Shown here piece after piece: positions 7,276 to 16,089 of a stretch of 64,000 nt of DNA. The DNA comes from Roseitalea sp. MMSF_3546 (lineage in GTDB: Bacteria > Pseudomonadota > Alphaproteobacteria > Rhizobiales > Rhizobiaceae). A program made the position numbers and the translations under genes. Numbering within the stretch: the stretch's first letter is position 1; each line of letters opens with the position of its first letter. Location: positions 104,162-168,161 of the forward strand of contig NZ_JASHKB010000006.1 of assembly GCF_030732865.1 (NCBI RefSeq), read 5' to 3'. The notes under the pieces were generated by a model that was not told the origin of the DNA, did no database searches, and saw only the letters and a program-made list of their open reading frames with translations.

Positions 7276-8418
7276 CTATTCCGCCGCGATCGATAGCGCG
7301 TTGCGGCGCACGAAATCGCGGATCTCGGCGATCACCCGCTCCTGATCGTCCTCGGCCAGATAGGGGTGGATCGGCAGGCACAAAATGGTCGACGGCTTGG
7401 CCTCGGTCACCGGCAACCCGCCCGGCGCGACCGGGTAGCGCCGATAGACCGCCTGCTGGTGCAGCGGCTTGGTGTAGTAGATGGCCGACGGAATGCCCTT
7501 GTCGTCCAGATGCGCCTTCAGCCGGTCGCGGTCGGGCGCCTCGATCGCGTATTGCGCCCAGGCCGACTGCATGCCCTGCGGATTGTGCGCCGCCTTGACC
7601 ACGTCGCGCAAGCCCGCGTGATAGCGCGCCGCGATCCGCTGGCGCGCCGCGATCTCGTCGTCGAAGATATCGAGCTTGAGGCCGAGCACCGCCGCCTGGA
7701 TCGTGTCGAGCCGCGAGGTCAGCCCGATGCGCACATTGTCGTACTGGCTCTCGCCCTTGCCGTGAAAGGCGACCGACCGCATCACCGCGGCCAGGTCGTC
7801 GTCATCGGTCAGCACCGCGCCGCCATCGCCATAGCAGCCCAGCGGCTTGGCTGGATAGAAGCTGGTCGCGGCGACATGGCCGAACCGCCCGCAGGGCACG
7901 CCCTCGCGGGTCGCGCCGATCGCCTGCGCCGCATCGGATATGACCTTCAGTCCATGGCGCTCGGCCAGCGGCATGATCGCGCCATAGTCGGCCACCATGC
8001 CAAACAGATCGACCGGGACGACCGCCCGCGGTGTCAGCCGGCCCTCGGCCATGATCGCCGCGATCGCCGCCTCCAGCGATCGCACGTCCATCAGATAGGT
8101 GTCCGGATCGATGTCGATGAAGACGGGCTCGGCGCCGAGCAGCGCCACCACCTCGGCCGTCGAGGCGAAGGTGAACGATGGCACGAACACCGCATCGCCC
8201 GGGCCAACGCCCCAGGCCATGAGCGGGATCTGCAGCGCATCGGTGCCGCTGGCGCAACCGATCACATTGCGGACGCCGACATAATCGGCAAGGCGCTGTT
8301 CGAATTCGGCAACCTGCGGGCCGAGGATGAAGGCGCCACTGTCGGTGACCGTCTTTATCGCCTGATCAAGGGCGCCACCGAGGCGCGCGCGCTGCGCGGC
8401 CAGATCGACAAACTGCAT
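7276..8418 (-). CDS. DegT/DnrJ/EryC1/StrS-family sugar aminotransferase
   Basis: This PLP enzyme has 380 residues. It shows the family pattern GASGTDAL-type IGCASGTDALQIPL, GDAVFVPSFTFASTAEVVAL, the PLP-contacting Asp in LKVISDAAQAIGA, and the Schiff-base Lys in FYPAKPLGCYGDGGAVL. These enzymes transaminate keto-sugars of nucleotide-linked sugars. It most resembles WbpE-type proteins that make UDP-3-amino-3-deoxy-glucuronic acid derivatives. The gene immediately upstream on the same strand is a Gfo/Idh/MocA dehydrogenase (WbpB-like), the partner that makes the keto-sugar in that pathway. The pair probably serves surface polysaccharide synthesis; the exact sugar is inferred. Confidence 0.88.
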   Translation of the reverse strand: MQFVDLAAQRARLGGALDQAIKTVTDSGAFILGPQVAEFEQRLADYVGVRNVIGCASGTDALQIPLMAWGVGPGDAVFVPSFTFASTAEVVALLGAEPVFIDIDPDTYLMDVRSLEAAIAAIMAEGRLTPRAVVPVDLFGMVADYGAIMPLAERHGLKVISDAAQAIGATREGVPCGRFGHVAATSFYPAKPLGCYGDGGAVLTDDDDLAAVMRSVAFHGKGESQYDNVRIGLTSRLDTIQAAVLGLKLDIFDDEIAARQRIAARYHAGLRDVVKAAHNPQGMQSAWAQYAIEAPDRDRLKAHLDDKGIPSAIYYTKPLHQQAVYRRYPVAPGGLPVTEAKPSTILCLPIHPYLAEDDQERVIAEIRDFVRRNALSIAAE

Positions 8419-8533
8419 TCAACCCCCAACACCCGGATCGGGACAGACCGGCCTGACATTCCCGCGCCCCGCAGTCCGCCGTACCGCGTCGGCACACAAA
8501 AATAAAGAGCGCACGGAATCACACCTTACACCG

Positions 8534-9508
8534 TCAGGTTACGCGGCTTGAAGCCCATTGTCGCGCCCTTTCCAGGATGCGCACAACCTCCAGCCCCTGC
8601 GAGCCGGGCGTCAGCGGCTCGGCCCTGCCGGCCGCGCAGTCGAGGAAATGCGCCAGTTCGTCGGTCAGCGCCATGCCCGGCGCGACGGGCCGGAACGCCG
8701 GCTCGCCGCGATGCCATCGCCAGTTGCCGTGGCCCTCGCGCGCGGCGCGATGCGGCACCAGGGCGAGCTTGCGCGGCCAGTCGGCCCGGTCGTCCCAGAT
8801 CGCGCTGGCGCGGTCGCCGGTGACCACGAAGCGCCGCTCGTCATAGGCGCTGTGGCGCGACACCAGCACCTGCGCCGTCGGCCCGCCGGCAAAGCCGAGC
8901 GCGATCTGCGCGATGTCGCCCTGCCCGTCCGTGACCGAGGCCTGGCCGATCTCGACGTGATCGGGCGCCGCGCCGAGCAGACCGAGGATCAGCGACAGAT
9001 CGTGCGGGGCGAGATCCCACAGCGCGTCGAACCGGTCGTAGAACTTGCCGAAACACAGCCGGTGGCTCTGGATGTGTCGCAATTCGCCGATCTCTCCGGC
9101 CGCAACGCAGTCGAGAAGCGCCCGGAACGCGTTGTGATAGCAAAGAATGTGGCCCGTCATCAGCACGCGGTCCGCCGCGCGCGCGGCATCGACCATCCGC
9201 GCCGCGTCCGCCGAGGTCAGCGCGATCGGCTTTTCGACGAAGACATGCTTGCCGGCGGCAAGCGCCGAAAGCGCCAGCGCGCAATTGTGCTCGGCCGGCA
9301 AGGCCAGTACGAGGGCATCGATCCTTGCATCGGCCAGCATGGCCTCGACGCCCATCACCTTCACGCCATGGGCCTGGCCGACCGCCCGCGCCGCCTGGGC
9401 ATCGGCATCGCCGACGGCGGCCAGCGCACCCAGTTCGGCCAGGGTGCGCGCGTGATTGCGCCCCCACTGGCCGCATCCGATCAGGGCCGTGCCGGGACGG
9501 TGAGACAA
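8534..9508 (-). CDS. Gfo/Idh/MocA-family NAD(P)-dependent sugar dehydrogenase
   Basis: The protein has about 324 residues and starts MSHRPGTALIGCGQWGRNHA with the Rossmann GxGxxG. HVFVEKPIALT holds the conserved E-K-P motif of the family, with the catalytic Lys, and LWDLAPHDLSLILG holds the conserved catalytic His. I prefer the TTG start at 9508, preceded by AAAGGAG with 6-base spacing; an ATG at 9571 is possible but adds 21 residues before the usual start. It probably oxidises a nucleotide sugar to supply the aminotransferase encoded downstream (WbpB/WbpE-like pairing). The context is small and no polysaccharide polymerase is in the window. Confidence 0.85.
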   Translation of the reverse strand: MSHRPGTALIGCGQWGRNHARTLAELGALAAVGDADAQAARAVGQAHGVKVMGVEAMLADARIDALVLALPAEHNCALALSALAAGKHVFVEKPIALTSADAARMVDAARAADRVLMTGHILCYHNAFRALLDCVAAGEIGELRHIQSHRLCFGKFYDRFDALWDLAPHDLSLILGLLGAAPDHVEIGQASVTDGQGDIAQIALGFAGGPTAQVLVSRHSAYDERRFVVTGDRASAIWDDRADWPRKLALVPHRAAREGHGNWRWHRGEPAFRPVAPGMALTDELAHFLDCAAGRAEPLTPGSQGLEVVRILERARQWASSRVT

Positions 9509-9880
9509 CAAGGGCTCCTTTGGCGTCGTCGGGTGCTGGAGGGGGCTTGCGGCGAGGCGCCGGCCCGACATGTGCAGCGCCCCGCAATGGCGCTCTGGTA
9601 GCGGCGCGGTGCCGCGATGACAAGGCTTGCGCGCAAGCGCGCGCCGTCAAATCGAGCAACCGCGCAAGCGGCCTTGTGTGTCGGGCGATGCCGGCAGACA
9701 ACGCCCTCGGGCGGTGCCGGGCCGACGCGTACGGCCGTTGCGCGCGAGCCTGGCGCCTTGGCCGCCGGTCCGGGCCCGCCGCGGCACGTCACTCAGCTTG
9801 ACAGGGCAAACGGGCGCCCCTTATATCCGCCGCGCTTGCGGCGGCATGTCCGCGGCAGTTGCGGCGGCCGTTTTTGCCTT
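9509..9880. promoter_or_regulatory. Gene-free region with promoter of tRNA-Met
   Basis: I see no credible gene in these 370 bases; the open frames are GC-rich shadows. Near the right end is a strong sigma-70-type promoter for the tRNA: TTGACA at 9798-9803, a 17-base spacer, and TTATAT at 9821-9826, with the mature tRNA starting 54 bases further on. Confidence 0.75.
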
Positions 9881-9957
9881 GGCGGAGTAGCTCAGTCGGT
9901 TAGAGCAGTGGAATCATAATCCATGTGTCGGGGGTTCGAGTCCCTCCTCCGCTACCA
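9881..9957 (+). tRNA. tRNA-Met (anticodon CAT)
   Basis: The 77-base cloverleaf can be drawn in full. The acceptor stem is GGCGGAG/CTCCGCT (first pair G-U), the D stem GCTC/GAGC, the anticodon stem GTGGA/TCCAT with loop ATCATAA (anticodon CAT), and the T stem GGGGG/CCCTC with loop TTCGAGT. A discriminator A is followed by an encoded CCA. The sequence is typical of alphaproteobacterial elongator tRNA-Met rather than the initiator. A lysidine-modified tRNA-Ile with CAT is less likely. Accessory genes begin immediately downstream. Confidence 0.95.
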
Positions 9958-10112
9958 AGATTTCCTCTAGATTGCAGGTGGTTAGATCGTTCGCGACAAT
10001 GCAAAGTCTTTGTCATTGCCGTACGGATCTGGTGTCACGGGCGTTGCGGCCGAATCTCGCCACAATTGGCTGCTTCCTCTTGCGCGCCGCCAACGGGAAA
10101 GCCGCCGATTCC

Positions 10113-10493
10113 ATGCGATATCCGATCCACCATGGGCGACCGGCCAGCCTTTTCCTGGCGGCACTGGCCGTGGCGATGCTGATCGTGGCCGGCGGCCCGT
10201 TCGCCCATGCCGGAGCTCTCCGGACCGGCGCGGCGGACTGTCACGGGACGCCCGTTCTGGGCGCAATCGGCGAAAGCGGGCATGCAGGCGATGCCGCTCC
10301 GCTCGATTGTGACACCGCATCCAAGTACGGCCAGTTGCACTGCGGTGCCGGCATCGTGCTGGCATCGTCCGCCAAGCCCGCAACGTTCGTGTCGATACCC
10401 ATCGCACGACAGCCCCGGCCCGGCGCCTTGCCGGCCGGACGCATCGGAGCGGTCGAACCGCCGCCCCCCCGCCCTTTCTTCCAGACCGTCTGA
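10113..10493 (+). CDS. Small secreted protein of the copper island
   Basis: The protein has 126 residues. An N-terminal signal peptide (PASLFLAALAVAMLIVAGG, then FAHA) is followed by a Cys-containing stretch with DCHGTPVL, LDCDTASKYGQLHCGAGIV and a Pro/Arg-rich tail ending PPPPRPFFQTV. I do not recognise a named family. A similar architecture (signal peptide, Cys pairs, tail with P-x-RPF) is seen in the product of the gene at 18330-18725 on the other flank of the copper island, so the two may be related periplasmic metal-binding proteins. The ribosome-binding site is weak and the exact start uncertain. It lies upstream of, and probably with, the multicopper oxidase gene. Confidence 0.6.
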   Translation: MRYPIHHGRPASLFLAALAVAMLIVAGGPFAHAGALRTGAADCHGTPVLGAIGESGHAGDAAPLDCDTASKYGQLHCGAGIVLASSAKPATFVSIPIARQPRPGALPAGRIGAVEPPPPRPFFQTV

Positions 10494-10666
10494 GCCTGCG
10501 TGCGGCGCGGTGGTGTCCGCGTCGCGGGCAATCGATCACAAGCATCACGCTCAACGCCTTCGCGCAGTGCCGCAGCGCCGGACCGGCCGCCGCCCATCGC
10601 AGACGCCGGCACGCGCGACAACGAAGCGTTCCCGACAATCTCCTTCACCGTCCCCGAGGCCTCCCG

Positions 10667-12067
10667 ATGACCATCACACGACGCAAACTCATGACCGCTG
10701 CCGGCGCCGGCGCGCTGGCCGCTATCCTTCCGTCGACCGCATACGCCCGCAACGACGGCGTGATCGAACTCGATGCCGGACCGTCCGGACAGCGCCTTTA
10801 CGGCGCAGACGGCCCGCTTTCGGACCTGTGGACCTACAATGGCCGGGCCCCCGGCCCGCAAATCCGTGTCAGGCGCGGCGAGCGGGTGCGCGTGCGATTG
10901 ACGAACAATCTCCAGGAGCCGACCTCGGTGCACTGGCATGGTATGCGCATCGACAACGCCATGGACGGCGTCGCCGGCCTGACCCAGAACGCGGTCCTGC
11001 CGGGCGAAACCTTCGACTACGACTTCGTCGCGCCCGATGCTGGCACATACTGGTATCACGCTCACAACAGGAGCTGGAACCAGGTAGCCCGCGGGCTCTA
11101 CGGGCCGCTGATCGTCGACGAGGCGAACGGGCCGGTCTTCGATCCCGCGCGCGATCTGACGCTGGTGATCGACGACTGGCGACTGACGCGCGCGGGCGCA
11201 TTCGACGTCGCGAGCCTTGGCGCGATGATGGACTGGAGCCATGCCGGCCGCCTCGGCAACTGGCTGACCGTCAATGGCGAGGCGACGCCGCAAATGACGC
11301 TGCGCGCGGGCGAAGCCCATCGGCTGCGTCTGATCAATGCGTCCAACGCCCGCATCCTGGAGATCGACCCGAACCGCTTCGGCGGCACGGTTCTGGCCTA
11401 TGACGGCCAGGCGCTGCCCGAGCCGGTCACTGTGAACTATGCGCCATTGATGATCGGGCCGGCGCAGCGCGTCGATCTGCTGGTGATGCCCGAACCGGGC
11501 GGCGACTTCGCGCTCGAGGAACTGTCCGGCGATGCGCCCTTTGCCTTTGCGCGGTTCGCGGTCGACAGGGACGGTTCATCCAGCGCCTCGGTCCCGGCCC
11601 TGCCCGCGGCCGGCCTGCCCGAACCCGATCTGTCCGGCGCCCGCACGATCCGGGTCGAGATGACCGGCGGGGCGATGGGGCGGATGGGACGGGTGACCTA
11701 CAATGGCGAGCTGCTCGGCCGCGGCGATGTTCGGCGCACCGGCCAGGTCTGGGCATTCAACGGCGTCGCAAACCTGCCCGAGCAACCGCTCGCAGCGATC
11801 CGGCGCGGCGAGACGGTCATCATCGAGACCGTCAACGATACCGCCTTTGTCCACGCCATGCATGTGCACGGACACCATTTCCGGGTGATCGAGCGTTCCG
11901 GCACCGATCTCGACGAGGGCCGGCCCTGGCGCGACACGTTCCTGATCGGCCCGCAACAGACGGTCAGGATTGCCTTCGTCGCCGACAATCCGGGCAAGTG
12001 GCTCTACCACTGCCACATGCTCGAACACGCCGCCGCCGGCATGAACACATGGTTCGAGGTGGCGTGA
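10667..12067 (+). CDS. Multicopper oxidase (CueO/laccase type), Tat-exported
   Basis: The protein has 466 residues. A twin-arginine signal (TITRRKLMTAAGAGALAAIL) ends near residue 27. All copper-ligand motifs are present: HWHGMRID at about 89-96, YHAHNRSW at about 130-137, HAMHVHGHHFR at about 396-406, and HCHMLEHAAAGM at about 448-459. The last holds the type 1 site H-C-H-x3-H-x4-M. Such periplasmic oxidases oxidise Cu(I) or phenols and protect against copper. There is no long Met-rich loop inside the enzyme, but the next gene encodes a Met-rich protein that might take that role. The gene is followed by the Met-rich EF-hand gene in the same direction. Confidence 0.93.
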   Translation: MTITRRKLMTAAGAGALAAILPSTAYARNDGVIELDAGPSGQRLYGADGPLSDLWTYNGRAPGPQIRVRRGERVRVRLTNNLQEPTSVHWHGMRIDNAMDGVAGLTQNAVLPGETFDYDFVAPDAGTYWYHAHNRSWNQVARGLYGPLIVDEANGPVFDPARDLTLVIDDWRLTRAGAFDVASLGAMMDWSHAGRLGNWLTVNGEATPQMTLRAGEAHRLRLINASNARILEIDPNRFGGTVLAYDGQALPEPVTVNYAPLMIGPAQRVDLLVMPEPGGDFALEELSGDAPFAFARFAVDRDGSSSASVPALPAAGLPEPDLSGARTIRVEMTGGAMGRMGRVTYNGELLGRGDVRRTGQVWAFNGVANLPEQPLAAIRRGETVIIETVNDTAFVHAMHVHGHHFRVIERSGTDLDEGRPWRDTFLIGPQQTVRIAFVADNPGKWLYHCHMLEHAAAGMNTWFEVA

Positions 12068-12215
12068 GCATAGGGCCGGCGCGCCTCGGGACCGCGCCAG
12101 GGGGCCGGCCGGCGATCGCTGTAAGGGGCGGCGCGCGCCTGCGTCTTGGTCCGTGGCGGCCGGCCGACACGCGGCCCGGCCCGATGACAACCAGGAACGA
12201 GGCGAGGAAGTAGCC

Positions 12216-12926
12216 ATGAAACGCATATCGATGACGACGCTCGCACTGACCGTTGCGCTTGGCGCGGCGACCGCGTCGCAGGCATTGGCGCATGGCCCGG
12301 GTGCGGGCGGCCCGTGGGGCGGCCAGGCCATGGGCCCAAACATGATGGGTTCGGCCATGATGGGGCAAGGGCAGATGGGGCAAGGGCAGATGGGCCAGGG
12401 CCAAATGGCGCCCGGCGCGATGGGCGCTGGCCAGATGGGTCCCGGCATGATGGGTGCGATGATGCCGATGATGATGCGCATGCACAGTCCGATGATGGGC
12501 GGCGGCATGGGCATGATGGGCGGCCAAGCCATGATGGGTGGTATGGACATGATGGGGTCGATGGGCGCCATGATGGACGGTCTCGATGCCGACGCGGACG
12601 GAACCCTGACCGCCGAAGAGTTGCGCGCCGGCCTTGCCGCACGGCTCGAAGACCATGACGAAGATGGCGACGGCACGCTGTCGCTGTCCGAGTTCGAGGC
12701 GCTTCACGCGGCGATGGTCCGGCCGGCCATGGTCGACCGCTTCCAGGCGCTCGACGAGGATGGCGATGGGCGGGTGACGGGCGAGGAGATGACCGCGCCG
12801 GCAGATCGCTTCGCGCGCATGCAGAAGATGCGCGAGGCGATGCAGGCGCAAATGCCCGCCGGGGACCGTCCCGGCCAGCCCGGAACAATGATGGATGGTG
12901 ACGGTTCCATGATGGACGACAACTGA
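12216..12926 (+). CDS. Secreted Met/Gly/Gln-rich protein with EF-hands
   Basis: The protein has 236 residues. After a signal peptide (MTTLALTVALGAATASQALA) residues about 30-125 are an extraordinary Met-rich tract built from MGQGQ, MMG, GPGMM and GGM repeats, with well over 30 Met. The second half has EF-hand loops: DADADGTLTAEE, DHDEDGDGTLSLSE and LDEDGDGRVTGEE. Met-rich repeats bind Cu(I) in periplasmic copper proteins, and EF-hands bind calcium. I chose the ATG at 12216 (GAGGAAG upstream). It is encoded 150 bases downstream of the multicopper oxidase. I infer a periplasmic copper sponge or chaperone feeding the oxidase; the combination of domains is unusual. Confidence 0.85.
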   Translation: MKRISMTTLALTVALGAATASQALAHGPGAGGPWGGQAMGPNMMGSAMMGQGQMGQGQMGQGQMAPGAMGAGQMGPGMMGAMMPMMMRMHSPMMGGGMGMMGGQAMMGGMDMMGSMGAMMDGLDADADGTLTAEELRAGLAARLEDHDEDGDGTLSLSEFEALHAAMVRPAMVDRFQALDEDGDGRVTGEEMTAPADRFARMQKMREAMQAQMPAGDRPGQPGTMMDGDGSMMDDN

Positions 12927-12950
12927 CCATCTTGTCTCCATCGAGCCGAG

Positions 12951-12975
12951 GCCGCGGCCGGTTGTCCGCCGCGGC
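12951..12975 (+). terminator. GC hairpin between Met-rich gene and DUF302 gene
   Basis: A perfect 8-base stem GCCGCGGC / GCCGCGGC with a 9-base loop sits 25 bases after the stop of the Met-rich gene. No T-run follows, so it may be an intercistronic stabilising hairpin or attenuator. Confidence 0.5.
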
Positions 12976-13029
12976 CCGGCATCGTTCCGCCCGGCCGTGC
13001 TGCGCCGGGCTTTCTGCAAGGAGGTTTCC

Positions 13030-13416
13030 ATGAACTACACCATCACCCGCACCATCGAGGGCGACGATTTCGACGCCGTCGATGCCAAGCTCCGCGCCGT
13101 TCTGGCCGGACGCGGCTTCGGCGTGCTGACCGAGATCGACGTCAAGGCGACGATGAAGAACAAGCTCGACCGGGACATGGCACCCTATCGGATCCTCGGC
13201 GCCTGCAATCCGGCAATGGCATGGGAGGCGATCGGCATCGAGCCGCGCGTCGGCGCCATGCTGCCCTGCAACGTCATATTGCGCCAGACCGATGCGGGCG
13301 TCGAAGTCAGCGCCGTCGATCCGGTCGCCTCGATGCAGGCCATCGACAACGAGAAGCTCGGGCAGGTCGCCGGCCAGGTGCGCGAGGAACTGTCCCGGGC
13401 GATCGACGCGCTTTGA
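13030..13416 (+). CDS. DUF302-domain protein
   Basis: The protein has 128 residues and starts MNYTITRTIEGDDFDAVDAK with a strong AAGGAGG 6 bases upstream. It matches the DUF302 pattern: LAGRGFGVLTEIDVKATMKN, YRILGACNPAMAWEAI and GAMLPCNVILRQ. There is no signal peptide. DUF302 proteins are small cytosolic proteins of unknown function often found in metal-, sulfur- or quinone-related operons. Here the gene lies in the copper island behind the oxidase and Met-rich genes and converges on the copper ATPase operon. Confidence 0.85.
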   Translation: MNYTITRTIEGDDFDAVDAKLRAVLAGRGFGVLTEIDVKATMKNKLDRDMAPYRILGACNPAMAWEAIGIEPRVGAMLPCNVILRQTDAGVEVSAVDPVASMQAIDNEKLGQVAGQVREELSRAIDAL

Positions 13417-13525
13417 GGCGTCGGGCCGCTTCCGCCGGTCGCGCGGCGTCCTGTCAGAACTTCAGCCCAGGGCCGCGCCTCCGATCGGGCCGGCCTTGCG
13501 CAGTGCCGCGCACCGGCGATTGCGA

Positions 13526-13783
13526 TCAGCCATCCTCGTCGCGATCATGCCCGCCGTGATCATGCCCGCCGTGCCCCATCGTGCGGTGCATGAAGACATG
13601 CATGCCGCCGCACAGGGCCAGAAACAGAAGGAACGAGCCGACGCCGGCGGGGATGGCGCTGAGATAGGGATAGGCCAGCAGGGCGATCAGGCCGACAAGG
13701 ATCGAGACCAGCGTCCACTGGCCGCTGCTCCATGTGCTGGCGGCGGCTTCGGGCTCGTCGCCTTGCGTTTTGCGTTGCTGCAT
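13526..13783 (-). CDS. Small DUF2933-like membrane protein
   Basis: The protein has 85 residues with two hydrophobic segments (TLVSILVGLIALLAYPYL and GVGSFLLFLALCGGMHVFM) and a His-rich C-terminus (HGGHDHGGHDRDEDG). This matches DUF2933 proteins found beside copper/heavy-metal ATPases. I chose the ATG at 13783, which has AAAGGAAG with 7-base spacing; an ATG at 13801 that overlaps the ATPase stop as ATGA is the alternative. It is the last gene of the minus-strand copper operon. The His tail suggests metal binding, but the function is unknown. Confidence 0.8.
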   Translation of the reverse strand: MQQRKTQGDEPEAAASTWSSGQWTLVSILVGLIALLAYPYLSAIPAGVGSFLLFLALCGGMHVFMHRTMGHGGHDHGGHDRDEDG

Positions 13784-13797
13784 CTTTGGGCTTCCTT

Positions 13798-15891
13798 TCA
13801 TGGTGCGGCCGCCCCGTCGCCGTCGCGCTGGCGGTCGAGCTTGAGAAGCTGGGCGTTGACGGCGCAAATCACGGTGCTCGCCGACATGAAGATCGCGCCG
13901 ACGGCCGGGCTCAGGATCAGTCCCCAGGGGAAGAAAACGCCTGCGGCGGCGGGAATGGCGAAGGCGTTGTAGCCGGTCGCCCAGGCGAGATTCTGGATCA
14001 TCTTGCCGTAGGTCGCCCGCGCCAGGCCCAAAATGGCGGCGACGTCGCCCGGATCGGATCGTACCAGCACGATGTCGGCGGTCTCGATGGCAACGTCGGT
14101 GCCCGCGCCCACGGCAATGCCGACATTGGCCTGGGCGAGCGCCGGCGCGTCGTTGACCCCGTCGCCGGTCATGGCGACGATCAGCCCGCGATCCTGCACC
14201 TGTTTGACCGTCTCCGCCTTCTGCTGCGGCAGCACCTCGGCGATCACCTCGTCGAGGCCGATCTGCCGGCCGACCCAATCGGCCACCTGCCGGTTGTCGC
14301 CGGTCAGCATGATGCAGCGGATGCCGAGCTTCTGAAGGTCGGCGATGGCCTTCTTCGATTCCGGCCGGATGATGTCGGCGAGCGCGATCGCGCCGGCCAG
14401 TTCGTCGTCGACGAGCACGAAGACCACCGTCTTGCCCTCGCCGCTGAGGCTCTGATAGCGCGGATCGTCCAGCGCGAAGCCGTTCGCACGGAGATAGCCG
14501 GGACTGACCACCTTGACGGCGCGGCGCTTGACCATGCCCTCGGCGCCCTTGCCGGGGATGGCCCGGAAATCCTCGACCTCCCAGAGGTCGGCCGCAGCTC
14601 CGGCGATGCCCTTGGCGATGGGGTGCTCGGACCGGCTTTCGACCGCCGCGGCATAAGCGACGATCTCGGCTTCGGTGAAAGCCTCGCCATAGACGAGCGT
14701 ATCGGTGATGCCGAATTCGCCCCTGGTCAGCGTGCCGGTCTTGTCGAAGATGATCGCCTGCGTGTTGCGCGCCTCCTCGAAGGCCGTGCGGTCGCGGATC
14801 AACAGCCCGTTGCCGGCGGCGATCGCCGTCGAACGGGCCACCACGAGCGGCACGGCAAGCCCGAGCGCATGCGGGCAGGCGATGACCATCACCGTCACGG
14901 CCCGCTCCATGGCGAAGGCGAAGCCCTGACCGGTCAGGAGCGTCCAGAACAGGACGGTGACGAGGCCGCCGCCGAGCGCGATGAAGGTCAGCCAGCGCGC
15001 GGCACTGTTGGCCAGGTCCTGGGTCTTCGACTTGCTCGCCTGGGCGTCCTCGACCAGCTTGATGACGTTTGACAGGAAGCTGTCCTCGCCGGTGTGCATG
15101 ACGGTGACGGTGAGCGCGCCCTCGCCATTGATCGACCCGCCGATCACCTGCGCGTCGGGGCCCTTGCTGACCGGTTTGGATTCGCCCGTCAGCATGGCCT
15201 CGTTGAGCGCCGACTCGCCCTTGACGATCACCGCGTCGGCGGGAACCTTCTCGCCGGGCCGGACCAGCAGCGTCTCGCCGCCGGTGAGCTCGGAGACCGA
15301 GACATCGCGGATGCTGCCGTCGGCCTCGACCAGATGGGCGGTGTCGGGCATCAGCGCGGCGAGCTTTTCGAGCGCCTTGCCCGCGCCCATGACCGATTTC
15401 ATCTCGATCCAGTGGCCGAGCAGCATGATGGCGATCAGCGTCGCCAGCTCCCAGAAGAAGGTCTCTTCCGAACCGATGACCACCATCGCCATCGAATAGG
15501 CATAGGCCGCCGTGATGGCGACGGCGATCAGCGTCATCATGCCGGCGCGGTTGGTGCGCAGTTCCGACCAGAAGCCGGTCAGGAACGGCCAGCCGCCATA
15601 GAAATAGACGGCGGTCGACAGCGCGGCGAGAAGATAGGCGTCACCGGCAAAGTCGAGCGCCTGCTCGAGCCCCAGCCAGCCCTGGATCATCGGCGCGAGC
15701 AGAAGGATCGGCACCGTCAGCACGGCCGTGACCCAGAAGCGCCTGCGATAGTCGGCGATCATGGCGCCATGGTCGTGGCCTCCATGACCTGCATGACCTG
15801 CATGACCTGCATGGCCGCCGTGGTCAGAACGGGCGGGCGTCTCGCCGGGCGCTGCGTGATCGTGGGGATGGTGGCCGGTCCTCTGGTCCAT
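13798..15891 (-). CDS. copB: Copper-transporting P1B-type ATPase, CPH (CopB) class
   Basis: The protein has 697 residues. The N-terminus is His-rich (HGGHAGHAGHAGHGGHDHG, residues about 24-42) and lacks a CxxC metal domain. Core motifs are TGES at 235-238, the transmembrane metal site CPH at 339-341, the phosphorylation loop DKTGT at 383-387, TGDNRQVADW and GDGVNDAPAL. The CPH signature and the His-rich leader place it in the CopB (P1B-3) class, which exports copper, often Cu(II), to the periplasm. The start codon directly abuts the stop of the upstream YHS gene (TGAATG), so translation is probably coupled. It is the central efflux gene of the minus-strand copper operon. Confidence 0.94.
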   Translation of the reverse strand: MDQRTGHHPHDHAAPGETPARSDHGGHAGHAGHAGHGGHDHGAMIADYRRRFWVTAVLTVPILLLAPMIQGWLGLEQALDFAGDAYLLAALSTAVYFYGGWPFLTGFWSELRTNRAGMMTLIAVAITAAYAYSMAMVVIGSEETFFWELATLIAIMLLGHWIEMKSVMGAGKALEKLAALMPDTAHLVEADGSIRDVSVSELTGGETLLVRPGEKVPADAVIVKGESALNEAMLTGESKPVSKGPDAQVIGGSINGEGALTVTVMHTGEDSFLSNVIKLVEDAQASKSKTQDLANSAARWLTFIALGGGLVTVLFWTLLTGQGFAFAMERAVTVMVIACPHALGLAVPLVVARSTAIAAGNGLLIRDRTAFEEARNTQAIIFDKTGTLTRGEFGITDTLVYGEAFTEAEIVAYAAAVESRSEHPIAKGIAGAAADLWEVEDFRAIPGKGAEGMVKRRAVKVVSPGYLRANGFALDDPRYQSLSGEGKTVVFVLVDDELAGAIALADIIRPESKKAIADLQKLGIRCIMLTGDNRQVADWVGRQIGLDEVIAEVLPQQKAETVKQVQDRGLIVAMTGDGVNDAPALAQANVGIAVGAGTDVAIETADIVLVRSDPGDVAAILGLARATYGKMIQNLAWATGYNAFAIPAAAGVFFPWGLILSPAVGAIFMSASTVICAVNAQLLKLDRQRDGDGAAAP

Positions 15892-16089
15892 TCAGGCGTC
15901 CTGTCTCGGCTCGGATTGGCGGGCGTCGGCGCTGGCGGGCGCCGCATCGGCAAACGCTGCCGGCGCGCGAAGAAACCGGCCGTGGCAGTCCGCCGAGCAG
16001 AAGAAATACGCCCAGCCGCGATGGTCGGCGCTGGCCACCACCTGATCGATCGTCAGATCCCGGCCGCAGACGGGGTCGCGCACGGTCAT
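15892..16089 (-). CDS. Small YHS-domain metal-binding protein
   Basis: The protein has 65 residues. MTVRDPVCGRDL, followed by HRGWAYFFCSADCHGRFL, is the YHS/TRASH-like signature in which Cys residues bind a metal ion; P-V-C-G and F-C-S-x-x-C are intact. YHS domains commonly accompany copper ATPases, fused or separate. Here the gene sits directly upstream of the CopB ATPase gene with abutting codons, and its ATG overlaps the stop of the preceding Cys-rich gene (ATGA). It could act as a cytosolic copper chaperone or sensor for the pump. Confidence 0.87.
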   Translation of the reverse strand: MTVRDPVCGRDLTIDQVVASADHRGWAYFFCSADCHGRFLRAPAAFADAAPASADARQSEPRQDA

